From assembly GCF_963676685.1 (NCBI RefSeq), contig NC_092345.1, positions 75,691,960-75,755,959 on the forward strand: 64,000 bases of DNA, read 5' to 3'. Position numbers and translations under genes: made by a program. Every line of letters starts with the position of its first letter. Positions within the stretch are counted from its first letter, which is position 1. The notes under the pieces are model-generated. The model ran no database searches. It was not told the DNA's origin and saw only the letters and a program-made list of their open reading frames with translations. This stretch comes from Mytilus edulis. Its lineage: Eukaryota; Mollusca; Bivalvia; Mytilida; Mytilidae. Of this stretch, positions 23,703 through 36,851 are shown piece after piece.

Positions 23703-26700
23703 ATGTTGGAGTGGATAAATAGTCTTGTTGACAGGCTACAACCCAACTATTTAAGGCCTGAAGATGTGGAGAGACTGCCAGAAAACGCATATGTACCAAC
23801 ACTGTCAGATTTAGTTATTCCGTCCTTAGTGACAGCATCATGTCTTGTTGTGGTGAGACATGTTCTTGACAGGTATAAATATATAGGATGACTTCCGTGT
23901 GTCGGGAGATTTTCATGTAAATTAAGCTTCTCTACAGTTAAACAAGGTCGTAACTCTTCTTAGACCGTTTACACAAACATGTCACTGTGCACTGATTGCA
24001 ATTAGTTATCAAAGGTACCAGGCTTATTATTTGATACAATTGGCACTAGTCTAGGAAAGTATGATTTATTTATAAGTTGAAACTGGCTTTGAACTAGCTT
24101 AATCCACCATTTTCTACATAAGAAAATTTCTGTACCAAGTCAGGAATATGACAGTTGTTATCCATTCGTGTGATGTGTTTGAGCTTTTGATTACGGAAGT
24201 TTGAATTTTCCTCAGAGTTCAGTATTTTTGCTATTTTACTTTTCATTACTGATCTGGAGTATTCCTAGATCTATTCCTTGTTGTCTTTGTAATATCATTT
24301 AAGTTTTATGTCGTGCTTCGTGTTTCTGATGAATCAATTATATGGCAGGATAACCAATGAGACCACTATCCAACAGAGACACACATCCCATATTATTTTC
24401 AAGAGAAAGATAACTATTTAGAGTTGTTTTGGTGTGTACAAATCTCAATTTTTGCCAATGGGTCTATTGCTTTTTCAACCACCAAAGCGACATCTTAAAT
24501 TCGTACTGGCCTAAGTCAACAGAGAATAAATGCACGAAGTAAACACTACTACTTTAAAGATCTGGCGCAGATAAAGATGTTCGGAGGAAAGATAAAACAA
24601 AGAGGAAACAGGATAGGAGAAAAATTAAAACGTTTTTAAAAGTACATTGAATATTTAAATGGTTACCAATACCAGGTAATAATTGAATTTCAATATATGT
24701 CTTGTGTTCCTTTAGTCACTGAGGACATTGATCATGTGTCTATCTTGTAATACTACAAACAATTAAACAGTTGGTTATATATTTTATTTAAAGGGTTGTT
24801 GTAGCCCCTGTAGGAGCTTATTTGGGATTCAAGAAAAAGGTAACAGATAGTTTAACTGAAAACCCGATTTTAGAAAAAGAATACAGCAAATGTAAGACTC
24901 CTAATTCGGACACTATACATGTAAGTACATTGTGTATTCCAAAGTTGCAATAAAGGGAATTAAAAGAGGCTGTTTATAAATTTATAATCATGGTTACAAA
25001 CCGTGAACATTTGATTAATTTCGAAAATCTTAAAATGAGTAAGGGTTAAGATTACATGTTATAATGTTTCGAAAAAGGAAATAGTAACAAGATGTTATTT
25101 AAATTATGATAAGGTATTCTCTTTTATTGGTAGTGAATGTATGTTTGTGTTTTCAAAACAATAATCTTATATTTGGAGATTAAAGGAATGAGTTGAAAAA
25201 TAGTAACGCTGTGGAAAAGAACAACTGAAATCGAAAATCTAGCACTGGAGAATTGACATAATCCAACAGTGACACATACTTCTACAATTTTCTAAAGCAA
25301 ACAGCGTCCCCCTTAGAAATTGTCAATGCAATTATAGTCCAACATCTTGTTTCGTATGCTGTATAAACTTCAAATTTTTACCAAATATAAATATACTCAG
25401 TTGGTTGAAAAATACAATTTAAAGCTCAAATTTTGAACAAAGGACGTCACTGTAAAGACAACAATCTTATTTTAGATATTCCAATTTTAGTTATTATATG
25501 TTATATGGATAACACAAATATTGGATCAAACAATACAAACGAAACATAGAATTACAGTAAAAAATGTATTTGTCACATTTTGAAGATTTTGAAGAAGAAA
25601 TGTGAATTATCAGAACGAGAAATTTCTAAATGGTTCCGTAAAAGGCGTCGGAACGACAAAGTCACAGACATTAAGAAGTTACAAGATGCAAGGTATATTT
25701 AAGAAAACTACTAATTCATTGAAAGGTAGAGAAGTTCCCCTTGGTGAGAAATAAATTGAAAAAAAAGTAACCTTAGTTTTGCCAACAATGCTTACCGATC
25801 CCAAAATACAAGTTAGTCGTACTTAAAATAACCTCAGAGTTCTTAATATAGATTTGTATGAAAATTGTATCCATGTTTTTATTTTCAATAACATATATAT
25901 TTAAGGTAACAAGAAAACAGCCACATAACACAAAAAATCCCAAGACATTTGTTTTGTAATGGGCAAGGAATTGAAACTTATCACAATAAACAAATGATTC
26001 AAAGCATATAAAAAAAATTAGGATAATACAATCTGAATTGCCATATTGCAAGATATTTATGTATTGATACTAAAAATTCAATGCATGTATACAATCTTAT
26101 TCTGGTGTAAAAATGATCTATGTCTCATCACACCCGAAGTGATATTTGTCCACATGTTTGATGCCTTAACTTAAATTTATTATAAAAAACAAACTTTTTC
26201 TTTTCTTTTTCAGTTGGCACTTCATGTTTTATTTGATAATGTCGTGGTATGGTTTGTTTATTCTTTGGGATGTAAGTAATTATGGTAAACCTTTTTATAT
26301 TAATGGACAAGTAAAAATTGACATTCGTCTCGACTACAAATATCCAATAACTTCAACTTTCTGACATTTTTAAAACTATGATACAAGGCTCTAAAGAATT
26401 AAACCAATCAGGTAATCGCATTAATTGGACAATGACCAATAAATAAAACACAAAATGTAAATATAGGGAAGAATAGAAAGGTCTAATCTAGACATCCTTG
26501 GGACGAATTTCAAAATAACCTTTTCTACATAGAAAAAATGTTCACGAAATAAAACACAAAATGTAAATATAGGGAAGAATAGAAAGGTCTGTCGCGTTTC
26601 TAAATATATACAAATAGTATTTATATCAGGGAGGGAAATACAGTGAATTAATGAAGTATGCAAATAAACTCATCATAGATACCAGGAACAAAATTTATTA

Positions 26701-29700
26701 TTTACGCCAGACGCACATTTCGTCTACAAAAAACTCATCAATGACGCTCACATCAAAAATGTTATAAAAGGCCAAATAAAGTACGAAGTTGAAGAGATTT
26801 GAGGACCAAGCACAGTTTAGAAGGAGTAACACGAATGGTAAACTAGTTTGCCTCGATTGTATTTAAGATTTTTCTCCTACTGTAATACATAGAAATAAAT
26901 GGCTTGTTGGGCAAATGTGTTAATGCATTACGAATGAAAATTTCAGAGGACTTCACAAACTTTAAAAATATTGGGAAAGTTATTAGAAGCAAACATTCTT
27001 AAGGAGAGGTATACATTTCTACATCACTGATAATCCCTTTGCACATGCACATATGTTTGATATCAGCACCGACACCTCTTCGATTTTCACCATACTTGTC
27101 TTCGCATTTCAAACACATATAGCGTAATAAGAGCAGACCTTTTGTTTTCAGATTTGAAAAGCATTAGTTTCTATCGAATATATAACACTGGGTTCACAAA
27201 ATATCTAACTTCAAGCATTCTAATATAAACATGCTTGGGACGAATTTTCAAATTTGACTTTTCTACATAAAAAAAATGTTCACGAATAAAAAACACAAAA
27301 TATAAATATATGGAAGAATAGAAAGGTCTGTCGCGATTCTAAATATATACAAGTACTACTTATATCAGGGAGGGAAAACTCAGTGTATCTATTTAGAATA
27401 CAAGAACAGTTTAGAAGGAGTAACACGAATGGTAAACTAGTTTGCCTCAATTGTATTTAAGATTTTTCTCCTACTGTAATACATAGAAATAAATGGCTTA
27501 ATTGTTGGGCAAATGTGTTAATGCATTACGAATGAAAATTTCAAAGGACTTCACAAATATTAAAAATATTGGGAAAGTTATTGATGCAAACATTCTTAAG
27601 GAGAGGTAAACATTTCTATATCACTGATAATCCCTTTGCACATGCACATACGTTTAATATCAGCACCGCAACCATGCTGCGATTTTCACAATACGTGTCT
27701 TCGCATTTCAAACACATATAGCGTAATAAGAGCATACCTTTTGTTTTCAGATTTAAGTAATAAAGACTTTACAGTTCTAAGGTAGCCTTTTTTTAAAAAT
27801 CACATTAACACATTAGTGTTGATTGGGACTCTTTCATTCACGCAAAGTCTACACATCGTTTTAACTATACAATGAATTGTGACATTATTAAATTACGATA
27901 GTTTATGGATACTTGATAGTTCTCTTTTACCTTTATTAGTGGAAGAACAAAATGTTAAAAACAAAAGCATAAACTCGAACTTCACAAATTATAAAATGAA
28001 AAAAATATCCACACATTTTATTTGTTATCTAATAGTTCGTTTCTGTGTGTGTTGCATTGTCGTTTGTTTTTTTGGTCGCACTTTAGTATTTCTGTTGTTT
28101 CGTTGCTTTCCTCTTATATTTGATGTGTTTCCCTCAGTTTTAGTTTGTAACCCGGATTTGTTTTCTCTTAATCAATTTATGACTTTCAAACAGCGGTATA
28201 TTACTGTTGCCTTTATTTAGTTATTCCACTATAGCCATTCCTGCCTGCAATCATTCTACTGACATCTTGATTTGCAGTATGTTCTGATTTACCTATATTA
28301 CATTATTACATAGAGTTCTAGTATTTTTGTGAATGTTTTTTTTATTTTATTTTTTAGAAACCGTGGTTCAATAAATCAATAAACTGTTGGGTGGATTGGC
28401 CTGCACAGGTATTTATGCGTGTTTATTGTAGAAAAATAACACATCAACATAGAAAATATTATGTGCATAATAGATACAGATGAAAGATCAAACCTAATTC
28501 CGATTTAAAACAGTATATGTATGACACGCTGCGTTAGATATTACACCAGACTTCAATTTGTGACTAGCTATTTACGATTATATTGTATTGAGCACATATA
28601 CCCGTATTGTCTTATAGACAAGTTCCTAAATGATTTGCACATGAAAAAATAATTAATAATAAAAGAAATACATTTAATTAGGTATTGACAATTCACTTGG
28701 AAACTCAACATATACCCTCACGACACTTACCAAAGAGGAAATCCTGGATAATCATAAGTCTGATCTGTGTTCCTTTGGAATTTCAACCAAAGATGAAGAA
28801 CTGGATCTTCCATCACTGTATTGGATGCCTAAACTACATAAGTGTCGTTACAAACAACGGTATAATGCTGGGTCTTCCAAGTGCTCCACGAAACCTCTTT
28901 CTAAATTATTAACATCTATTTTATCAGCAATCAAAGACGGGCTTCAAAGTTATTGTGAAACTGCCTATTCTAGAGGTGGTGTGAATCAGATGTGGATACT
29001 TAAAAATTCCAAAGATCTTTTAGAGTACATACAATTTAACTCTCTTTCATCTTGTAACAGTATCAAAACATTTGACTTTTCTACTCTGTACACAAGTATT
29101 CCACATTCCAAACTAAGAGACAAATCGATTGAAAGAGTTGGTATTGCTTTGCTTCATAAAAAAGAATGGCCAACGTAGACACAAGTATCTTGTCTTAGGG
29201 AGGGATAAATCCTACTTTGTAAAGGATCACTCTGATTCAAACAAAAAATTCTCTGAAACTGATATTATCAAGATGCTTGATTTTTTGATTGACAACATAT
29301 TTGTTACGTTCGGAGGACGTGTTTTTCAACAGACTGTCGGCATTCAAATGGGAACAAACTGTGCCCCTCTACTTGCCGACTTGTTTCTTATTATTATGAG
29401 ACTGACTTTATGCAGGAACTTCTTAGGAAGAAAGATAAGAAGCTAGCAATATCCTTTAACTCTACTTTCCGCTTTATAGATGATGTTCTTTCACTAAATA
29501 ATTCAAAATGTGGTGACTATGTGGAACGCATCTATCCCATCGAGCTAGAGATAAAGGATACTACAGATACAGTTAAGTCGGCCTCATAGAAATTGACTAT
29601 GAAGGTCGGTTGAAAACAAAACTTTACAACAAAAGAGATGATTTCAGCTTTCCAATTGTGAACTTTCCATTTCTAAGTAGCAATATTCCAGCAGCACCTG

Positions 29701-32700
29701 CATACGGGGTATATATTTCGAAATTGATACGATAATCCCGTGCTTGCATTTCCTATCATGATTTTCTTGATAGAGGGTTGCTGCTCACAAGGAAGCTATT
29801 AAACAAAGAGTTCCAAATGGTGAAGTTGAAATCATCCCTTCGTAAATTTTAAGGACGCCATCACGAGTTGGTTGACCGTTATGGAATAACCGTTTCACAA
29901 ATGATATCGGATATGTTCCTTACATCGTAACTACAATCCCCTTCCCTTTCATGAATGTGACCTACCGAATTAGACTATTTACCGGATTTGTTATCACATA
30001 AGCAACACGACGGGTGCCACATGTGGAGCAGGATCTGCTTACCCTTCCGGAGCACCTGAGATCACCCCTAGTTTTTTGGTGGGGTTCGTGTTGTTTATTC
30101 TTTGGTTTTCTATGTTGTGTCATGTGTGCTGTTGTTTGTTTGTCTTTTTCATTTTTAGCCATGGTGTTGTCAGTTTGTCCCTTTTGTCTCTTCCGTCCCT
30201 CTCTTAAGGATTTAAAGCATCCATCCTAGTATACTATGCAGGTAATATCAAATATATCTATATGCGACATGCAGGTAATTGATAACATAAACGTCGGTGA
30301 CATATTGATACAATCTAATTGTGATAAAAAGAGCAATAAAAAGCATGCATTATTTAAAGTTTTGGAGCTTTTCGTGATCTTAAAACACTATAAAACTACA
30401 AAAAGGAGCCACTTTTTTGTGGTCGTATAATGGTATGACGTTTTCGTCGTAGTCGTTGTTCGAAAAGTAAAATGCATTATGTGTTTCAGAAAATTCTTGA
30501 TTTTAATGGGAATAGAAGCAAAGAAGCTTGGTGTATGTCAATTTTGTAACTTTTCCTTTTTTTTTTTGTAACTATGCGTTTACATTTTAACTTATTTCAC
30601 GTATTCAGTGTGTTCTTGTTCATATATGTACGAAAATTACAAAATATATTATGCACCTCTATTCTTATGTTTCACTACTGTTAATGTTATATCGTATATA
30701 CAAAAGTAAATACTCATTATATAAGTGAAAAAAGTTAAAGTATGAAAGACTTCAGTCTACCCCTCAAAAAGAACATCAACATACAGAGCTCGAAATAAAA
30801 AAAAAATAAAATCTCTGGACATGTTTAGACTATCTGATGGTATATTTTCAGACTGTTTCTAATGATATATACTGGTACTATCTGATAGAGCTTGGGTTTT
30901 ATCTGTCTGCTGTATATATGCTTTTTACAGATCATAAGCGGAAAGTAAGTTATCAAATATTTGATTTTACTAGAAAGAGTGAACTATTGCTTACTAAACG
31001 ATGGTCGTCCTATGGTAGCGCAAACTAAATCGTATTTTAAAATATAGATCTCTTTGATGAGTTTATTGTTAAAATTGTGTCGTTTATTTGCTCTGTCATA
31101 AATGTCTACACACAAAACAATCCTTGTGTTCATCTCATAGCAAAATTGGAAGATAACAATGTAAGAATAAAAAAGGTATTATAATATTTAATATTTCATG
31201 TTAACGATATCAATTAGTTTCGTTACACCAGCAAAATATGGTTGAGCGTTAATAGAAATATGACAAAAATATGTTCTTTTTGTAGGATTTTACTGAGTTT
31301 ATTATTCATCATGTAGTTACAATATTTTTGTTGGTGTTGTCATTCTCATACAACTTATTACGTGCTGGAACTTTGGTGCTATGTATACACGATCAAGTGG
31401 ATTATCTCTTAGCGGTAAGAGCGTTTTATTGGTGAATACCTATTTTACAGGATCGTATAGAAACATGTAATAAATCTAATTCAAGACATTATTTTTAAGT
31501 CACATCTTTAAAAGTTTTAATATATGACCAAGTTATACTCGAAATTTGTTCCCCTTGCTAAAAACATTTCTCACACAGTTATATCACATTAATAAAATTT
31601 TAATAATGCCGCCCAAAATTCTTCTTGTCAAACGATGCAAACTACTACAAATAGTAAAATGTGAGAAAAAATCGGCAATAGAGTGAACGACAAAGAGGAA
31701 AATTTCAACGTGGGCAAGAAGATAAATACGTACTTTTAGTTGAATTTAACCTAATTTGAATCAAGCAATCTTACGCGCATACGCTTGTAATTTACAGCAT
31801 TATTAAGCATTATGCTCTTGTCCTTGTATTACAAATGATATTGAAACTATCCATCTTAAAATCTACAAATAGATATTAAATCATCAACTCAGAGGAATAA
31901 GGGCATGAGGATTGAACATGAAGAAAGTCAGTTGGTAAATTTAACTCGGATTGTGTCACGGACTGTGTCATTAATAAAATCAATAGTAGTACTAGTATAC
32001 CGCTGTTCAAATGCCATTAATCGATTGAGGGAAAACAAATCCGGGCTACAAACTAAAACCGAGGGAAACACATCAACTATATAAAAAACCGGAAAACAAC
32101 GGAAGAACAGAAACACTGAAGTGTAACAAAAACAAACGTCAATGCAACACACATAGAAACGAACTATTTGATAACAACTGTTATATTCCTGACTGTTTAG
32201 AAAAAAATATCCGTTTTATTACTACAAGATAATACACTTAATAGAAAAAATGTGATCTTTCCAGATGGCAAAAATAGCTATCTACTGCAAGAAGCCATTG
32301 GTAGCAGATACATTGTTTGTATTATTTATACTTGTGTGGATTATCACGAGACTTGGTATTTATCCATATGTGTGAGTATTGCAATTCTATATAAGAGAAT
32401 AAGTCAATTATTTTTTACCTTGCGCTTCACTATCATATTTTTGTTTAAAAAAATAATTGCATTGCATAGAAGATTCATACGATATCGTAAAAACTCATCA
32501 ACGACACCATGCTTATAATTTTGTACGCCAGACGCGTGTTTCGTCTACAAGAAAACTCACGAATGCCACTGGATGCCAAACAAAGTACGAAGTTGAAGAG
32601 CATTGGGGACTTAAAATTCCGAAGGATTTTACCAACTACAGCTGAGGTTATCTACTCCAGGAAAAAAAATCTTAGTATTTCGAACACTGAAAGTTTTGAT

Positions 32701-35700
32701 GGGCGTTGGCAAAAACAAATAATAAGCAAAGACGTTGCAAACTGTGTTTTAGTGCTCTTATGTGTCAAAATGTAAATTTAGTTTTATATTCCTGTTTTAT
32801 TCGTAAGTTAATAGGATCACGCCCTTAATATTGACAGTTGCAAATAAATGGTGTTTATATTAAATTTTTCTGTGTTAAAGGAGAGTAATTTTTAGAAGAG
32901 TAAATGACAAACTGAAATAAGACTGCATGATGTAAATTGGTTAATATGTTACAAAGCAAGGGTGCATACGTTTTACCCGTTATCATTCGGTATGTACGAA
33001 AGAGGAAGGGCTAAATTTTCCAAGTCTTTCAAACTTCACTAATGTAAGTCATAAAATAGTTCGTTACGTATATAATTATGTATATATTTAAAGCAGTACG
33101 TTGGTGTTGGGTATTTTCACAAACTTGTTTCTAGAATTTTTGTATAATGGTCGTTATATAAGGTAAGCATATTGACGATATTTCAGACCTTTCTAAAGAA
33201 AATTAAAATCCTTTCTATGTATAATGGAATTTGATGCGACTGACATGCAAGTGAGAGGTTTAGCTAGTAATAAAACCAGGATTAATCCGCCATTTTCTAC
33301 ACAAGAAATGCGTGAAATAAGACAGGAATATGACAGTTGTTATCTATTCGTTTGGTGTGTTTGATTGATTGATTGTTGGTTGCTTTACGCCGCTTTAGCA
33401 CATAAAGCCTATTTTAAAATAAGACAAAAGGTCCTTCAATAAACTAAAATTCTAGACTAAAGCAAATTGATATTTACAAATAAAAATCAACAGTAAGATA
33501 ACGTGATTAAATTAAAATCGATTTAAATATAAAAATGATTGTTTGAGATTTTGATTTTGTTATTTGATATAGGATGTTTTGAATTTTCATCGAAGTTCGG
33601 TATATTTGTGACAATGTAAAGGTTTTGTGTAACGATTTTAACTAAACTTTGCATTTGTATAAGACTGGTATATTTTGGACGAGGTATCATTTTTTTTTTT
33701 TTTTTTTATATCAAATTCGAAAGTAAATGATTAGCGATTTAAATTATGTTTCAGTATGCTTTTTGTAGGTTTAAGGTATATAAAATTAAGTAATTCAGTA
33801 TAATCAAAGTATGGTCACATAATATTTTAAGCATAGCAACCATTGAATATACTTAGTAAATTACGTTTCCCCAGTGCTGCCGAATGAATTGTTTGCTGTG
33901 TGACAGTTCATGATGGTTTATTTGGTGTGAGTGATTTTCGTATCTGACTCGAATGAACTTCCCTTTTTCCGATTATTTGAATTCTAATGGAGAGGGGATT
34001 ATGTTTAGCATATAAACGCTTGCAACTTCTTATTGGTTTTAGGTTTAATAACCACTGCTTATTGGATGGGTTTTCTCTCTCCAAATTTTAACATCTCTTT
34101 ATTGCTAACCATGTAAAAATGCATAAGTGAGTAGACTAACTCGGCCTTTTTTTATGTTTTCAGGATATTATACTCGGTATATATAGATCTTCCTGTATAT
34201 GCTAGAGAATTGGGACCATATGCAGAAATGTATGATACGTGTACATTAATGAAGTTTGTCAAAGGTGCTTTGCTGGTACTTCAAATTCTTCATTTAATAT
34301 GGACAGGGTTAATTATTAAAAGTGCTGCAGCTAAATTCACTGCTGGAAAGGTCAGTAAACTTGTTGTATTCTTTGTAATATCATAGAAAGAAAAAGGTAG
34401 GATAAGACCTAAAGTCGAGAGGTTTGGCATGCCACAAAACCAGGTTCAACCCATCATATTTTTTTTTTATTAAAATGTCCTGTAACAAGTCAGGAAAATG
34501 GCCCGTGTTATATTATAGTTCGTTTCTGTGCGTGTTACATTAAAATGTTGTGTTTCTGTTGTGTCGTAGTTCTCTTATATTTGATGTGCTACCCTCAGGT
34601 TTAGTTTGTAACTCGGATTTGTTTGTTTCTTAATCGATTAATGAATTTCGAACAGCGGTATACTACTGTTGCCTTTATTTGGCTCCTGTAAAAATGGTAA
34701 AATCTTGTCTTTCAAAATTCTGTAACTGAATCAGAAACATGCGTTCTTTTTTTTTTACGTATATTGAATGTGAAATAATATTACAGACATACCCGAATAT
34801 TTGTATTAGATTTTCTTTCTGTTTGACAAGGCAAACAATTTTTAAAACAGGAAAAAACGATATTGCCTTATCTTTCATTGCTCTGACCAGTACAAACATA
34901 TGTGTTATTGACGTTTAACTTGAAAATGAAAAGGCTAAAAAATCAATCGTGACACACACGGAAGTGGAAATCATTCCTTTTTCAAAAATACGTTCAAAAA
35001 TACGGAGTAAAACTTGGTTTATCTATCATTTAAACATTCCAGTATCATTTCATGGATATCATTATTCGAATAACATTGAGGTCTTTCTGACTTCTATAAA
35101 GTGTTCTATTGATGGTTGGTCTTTTGCTCAGTCTTTTTAAGATTAATTCACAAATAGTCGATCGATGCAAACTGTTCTTTGGTAAGACTTAAATGTCTTT
35201 TCTTGTTTATTTGAAAAAAAATGAGAATTGAAATGGGGAATATGTCAAAGAAACAACAACCCGACCAAAGAGCAGATACCAGTAGAAGGCCACCAATGGT
35301 TCTTCAACGAAAAAATTCCACATCCAGAGGTGGGCCTCAGCTGGTCCCTAAACAGAAATGAGAACTAGTTCAGTGATAATGAACGTCATATTAAACTCTA
35401 AAACATATACATGAACTAAAATTTAAAAAACATACAAGACTAAAAAATTAAAAGGCCAGAGGATCCTAACTTCGGACAGGTGCAAAACGGCGGCGGGGTA
35501 AAACATGTTTTGTGATATCTCAACCCTCCACTATACTATATTGTATAATGTGTTCTTTTGATACAAAAGACGTAAAACGCACATAATTATATTTAATCCG
35601 TATTTGTATACCCTTACTAATTTAGATTCAAGATGCAAGAAGTGATAACGAAGAAAGTGAGATCGAAGTTGATGACAAAATAGAGGAAAATGGCAATTGC

Positions 35701-35733
35701 AAAACTTTAGACACGGACGGTTTTTGTCAATGA
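23703..35733 (+). CDS. Ceramide synthase (Lag1/TLC family), gene 1 of tandem pair, 10 coding exons
   Basis: Sphingoid-base N-acyltransferase of the ER membrane, making (dihydro)ceramide from fatty acyl-CoA. Exons: 23703-23872, 24794-24920, 25586-25692, 26214-26271, 28358-28408, 30852-30944, 31286-31414, 32265-32371, 34164-34350, 35626-35733. All have GT-AG borders and compatible phases, and total 1,137 nt (378 aa), the usual length for animal enzymes. The start ATG lies 7 bp after an acceptor, so 5' UTR exons exist upstream. Membrane segment about 34-56. Hox-like region about 60-134 with W115-F116-RKRRR. TLC domain about 135-340. H210-H211 and H237-D238..D241 match the Lag1p catalytic motif. 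The tail has DARSDNE (346-352) and acidic Ser sites resembling CK2 targets. Oddities: the signature reads HDQVDYLLA, with V239-position Ser loss and A245 replacing Glu. The Hox-like region argues for the CERS2-6 type rather than CERS1. Acyl-chain preference cannot be told. Confidence 0.94.
24075..24400 (+). repeat. Family A copy plus degenerate family C fragment in intron 1
   Basis: Family A runs from about 24075 (CCACCATTTTCTACATAAGA, ACCAAGTCAGGAATATGACA) to about 24250. 24340-24400 (ACCAATGAGACCACTATCCA) resembles family C in reverse orientation. Both lie in the first coding intron of ceramide synthase gene 1. Confidence 0.6.
26441..27754 (+). repeat. Local tandem duplication in intron 4 of ceramide synthase gene 1
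   Basis: Copy 1 is 26481-27155 and copy 2 is 27217-27754. They share CTTGGGACGAATTT at the start and ACACATATAGCGTAATAAGA near the end. Copy 1 is longer because it carries an insertion of about 150 bp (26662-26813) that copy 2 lacks. A further short copy of the AAACACAAAATGTAAATATA segment lies at 26441-26482. Non-coding. Confidence 0.85.
26662..26813. mobile_element. Family D short element inserted in copy 1 of the intron duplication
   Basis: Contains CGCCAGACGCACATTTCGTC and CATCAATGACGCTCA, the signature of a short bivalve dispersed repeat. The same words occur at 32500-32710 and, reversed, at 57010-57105 and 60160-60260. Absence from copy 2 shows it inserted after the local duplication, or was lost from that copy. 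Confidence 0.7.
28015..28220 (+). repeat. Family B dispersed repeat (intron 4)
   Basis: AGTTCGTTTCTGTGTGTGTT followed by CTCTTATATTTGATGTGTTT and ending CAGCGGTATATTACTGTTGC. The same family occurs reversed at 31925-32190 and forward at 34500-34690. The 113-codon frame at 27879-28220 is an accident of this repeat. Confidence 0.7.
28675..30230 (+). mobile_element. Penelope-like retroelement (PLE) remnant, reverse transcriptase, in intron 5
   Basis: Encodes, in three frames broken by small indels, the RT typical of Penelope-like elements: LPSLYWMPKLHK, RYNAGSSKCSTK, GVNQMWILKNSK, IKTFDFSTLYTSIPH (first catalytic Asp), GIQMGTNCAPLLADLF, then FRFIDDVLSLNN (the catalytic DD pair), and SSLRKF near the end. 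Breaks are near 29125-29178, 29395-29440 and 29585. No GIY-YIG endonuclease is visible. The 3' end has ACGGGTGCCACATGTGGAGC and an untranslated tail to about 30230. It sits in sense orientation between exons 5 and 6 of ceramide synthase gene 1 and is non-functional. Confidence 0.9.
31925..32190 (-). repeat. Family B repeat joined to the family A head (intron 7)
   Basis: Reverse complement of family B (AACGAACTATTTGATAACAA, then the GTTATATTCCTGAC head shared with family A). It shows the head word CAGGAATATAACAGTTGTTA directly followed by the family B body. Confidence 0.65.
32500..32710. repeat. Family D repeat (intron 8)
   Basis: Begins about 129 bp after the donor of exon 8. It contains ACGCCAGACGCGTGTTTCGT and AGTACGAAGTTGAAGAGCAT. 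The open frames of 62-88 codons here are repeat-derived. Confidence 0.65.
33235..33610 (+). repeat. Family A copy with a ~180-bp insertion (intron 8)
   Basis: Family A runs to GGTGTGTTTGA (about 33363) and resumes at about 33541 with GTTTGAGATTTTGATTTTG. The inserted piece starts TTGATTGATTGTTGGTTGCT. The GTTTGA on both sides looks like a target duplication. The inserted family recurs, reversed, at about 47730-47760. Confidence 0.65.
34430..34690 (+). repeat. Family A head fused to family B body (intron 9)
   Basis: AAAACCAGGTTCAACCCATC and AACAAGTCAGGAAAATGGCC (family A head) run straight into TATAGTTCGTTTCTGTGCGT (family B body), which ends CAGCGGTATACTACTGTTGC. Confidence 0.65.
35224..35510. 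repeat. Family E dispersed repeat (intron 9)
   Basis: GAATTGAAATGGGGAATATG, GAAACAACAACCCGACCAAA and GAGCAGATACCAG are words of a widespread bivalve repeat. A shorter relative is inside the long-TIR element at 22675-22750. Confidence 0.65.
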
Positions 35734-36851
35734 AAAATACGGATATGATACTGTATTTTATTTCTCAGGAAGCCCTTAAACTAACATTATATTGTAAATC
35801 ACATAGTCATGCATACTATATTTCATATAATCAAGTTTCATATAAAAATGTTGTTCGAAAGTGGTAATTAGAGCTTTATTTTAAGGGTCTTTTCGCAGTA
35901 GACCAGTATTATACTGATAGAGCTTTATTTGAAGGTTCTCTTTGCAATAGACCAGTTTTGTACTGATACAAATCTAGGCGTTATAGGTTTTAGTTTAATT
36001 TTTTATATATATAAAACTTTGCATTAATCGCATCTTTTTATTCTTAGTCAAGTAGTCATTAGTTGGTGCAGTTTTAATAACTTTTAGCTAAAAATTTTGC
36101 ATTTTTGTAGGATATTCAATTTAAAGGGACGTCATATAGTTCGCGGAACACGTTTTTTCCGACATGACGAAAACTATATTTTTTTCATTTTCCCATTGTG
36201 TACATTCTGAGAAGAAGCAAACTATTAAAAAATCTGTCTGAACCTGATATTATAATTTACTCTTCAAATGTTCACTGAAGTTGCAATTAATACAACCATA
36301 CATTTATAAGTTTGATATTTGATTAGCGGTGAAATAAAAATAAAAAATGTTTTACTGAACCTGTCACTTCTATGATACTGTTGACATGATAATAAAAAGT
36401 GCACATATGAATTAAAGGTGCATGCCTTTTTATACTTATGTATACACTGTATTGTTATGTAAGGACATACTTAAAGGTGATGGCTTGGTTCAGGTGAGGC
36501 TGGGTCTAGGTTTAGGTTGGGGATTTAGACATATGATAGTGAAAGTAACAATACATTTGACCTAGAGTATGGCTAAAAATCTTGCAGAATATACTTACAT
36601 GTATATAGCCGAAGTCTTCATATTTTTTTCTTTCTAGTCATTGCTTTTAAACTCTTTTAATAAATTAAAAATGTAAAAACTCTATTTTACAACTGAAATT
36701 ACATGTCTGTTATAAATATGTCATGTTTAATCAACTCTGTGTTAATAATCATGTTTTAATCATTATATATTTTTTACGATTATGTATATTTTTATGCAAT
36801 TTAGCATCCATCTGACACATGTTTTATTATTATATATTTTTTTTAAATAAA
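35734..36851 (+). other. Probable 3' UTR of ceramide synthase gene 1
   Basis: AT-rich sequence directly after the TGA at 35731-35733. AATAAA occurs at 36333-36338 and 36846-36851. Either could set the mRNA end, giving a 3' UTR of about 0.6 or 1.1 kb. No gene features are seen. Confidence 0.5.

Noticed and set aside
27879..28220. 113-codon frame with hydrophobic stretches
   Set aside because: Falls on dispersed family B, which recurs at 31925 and 34500. It has no splice or homology support.
29962..30229. Frames on both strands, one Cys/Phe-rich and membrane-like
   Set aside because: They are the 3' untranslated tail of the Penelope-like element, which recurs at 37437 and 46115.
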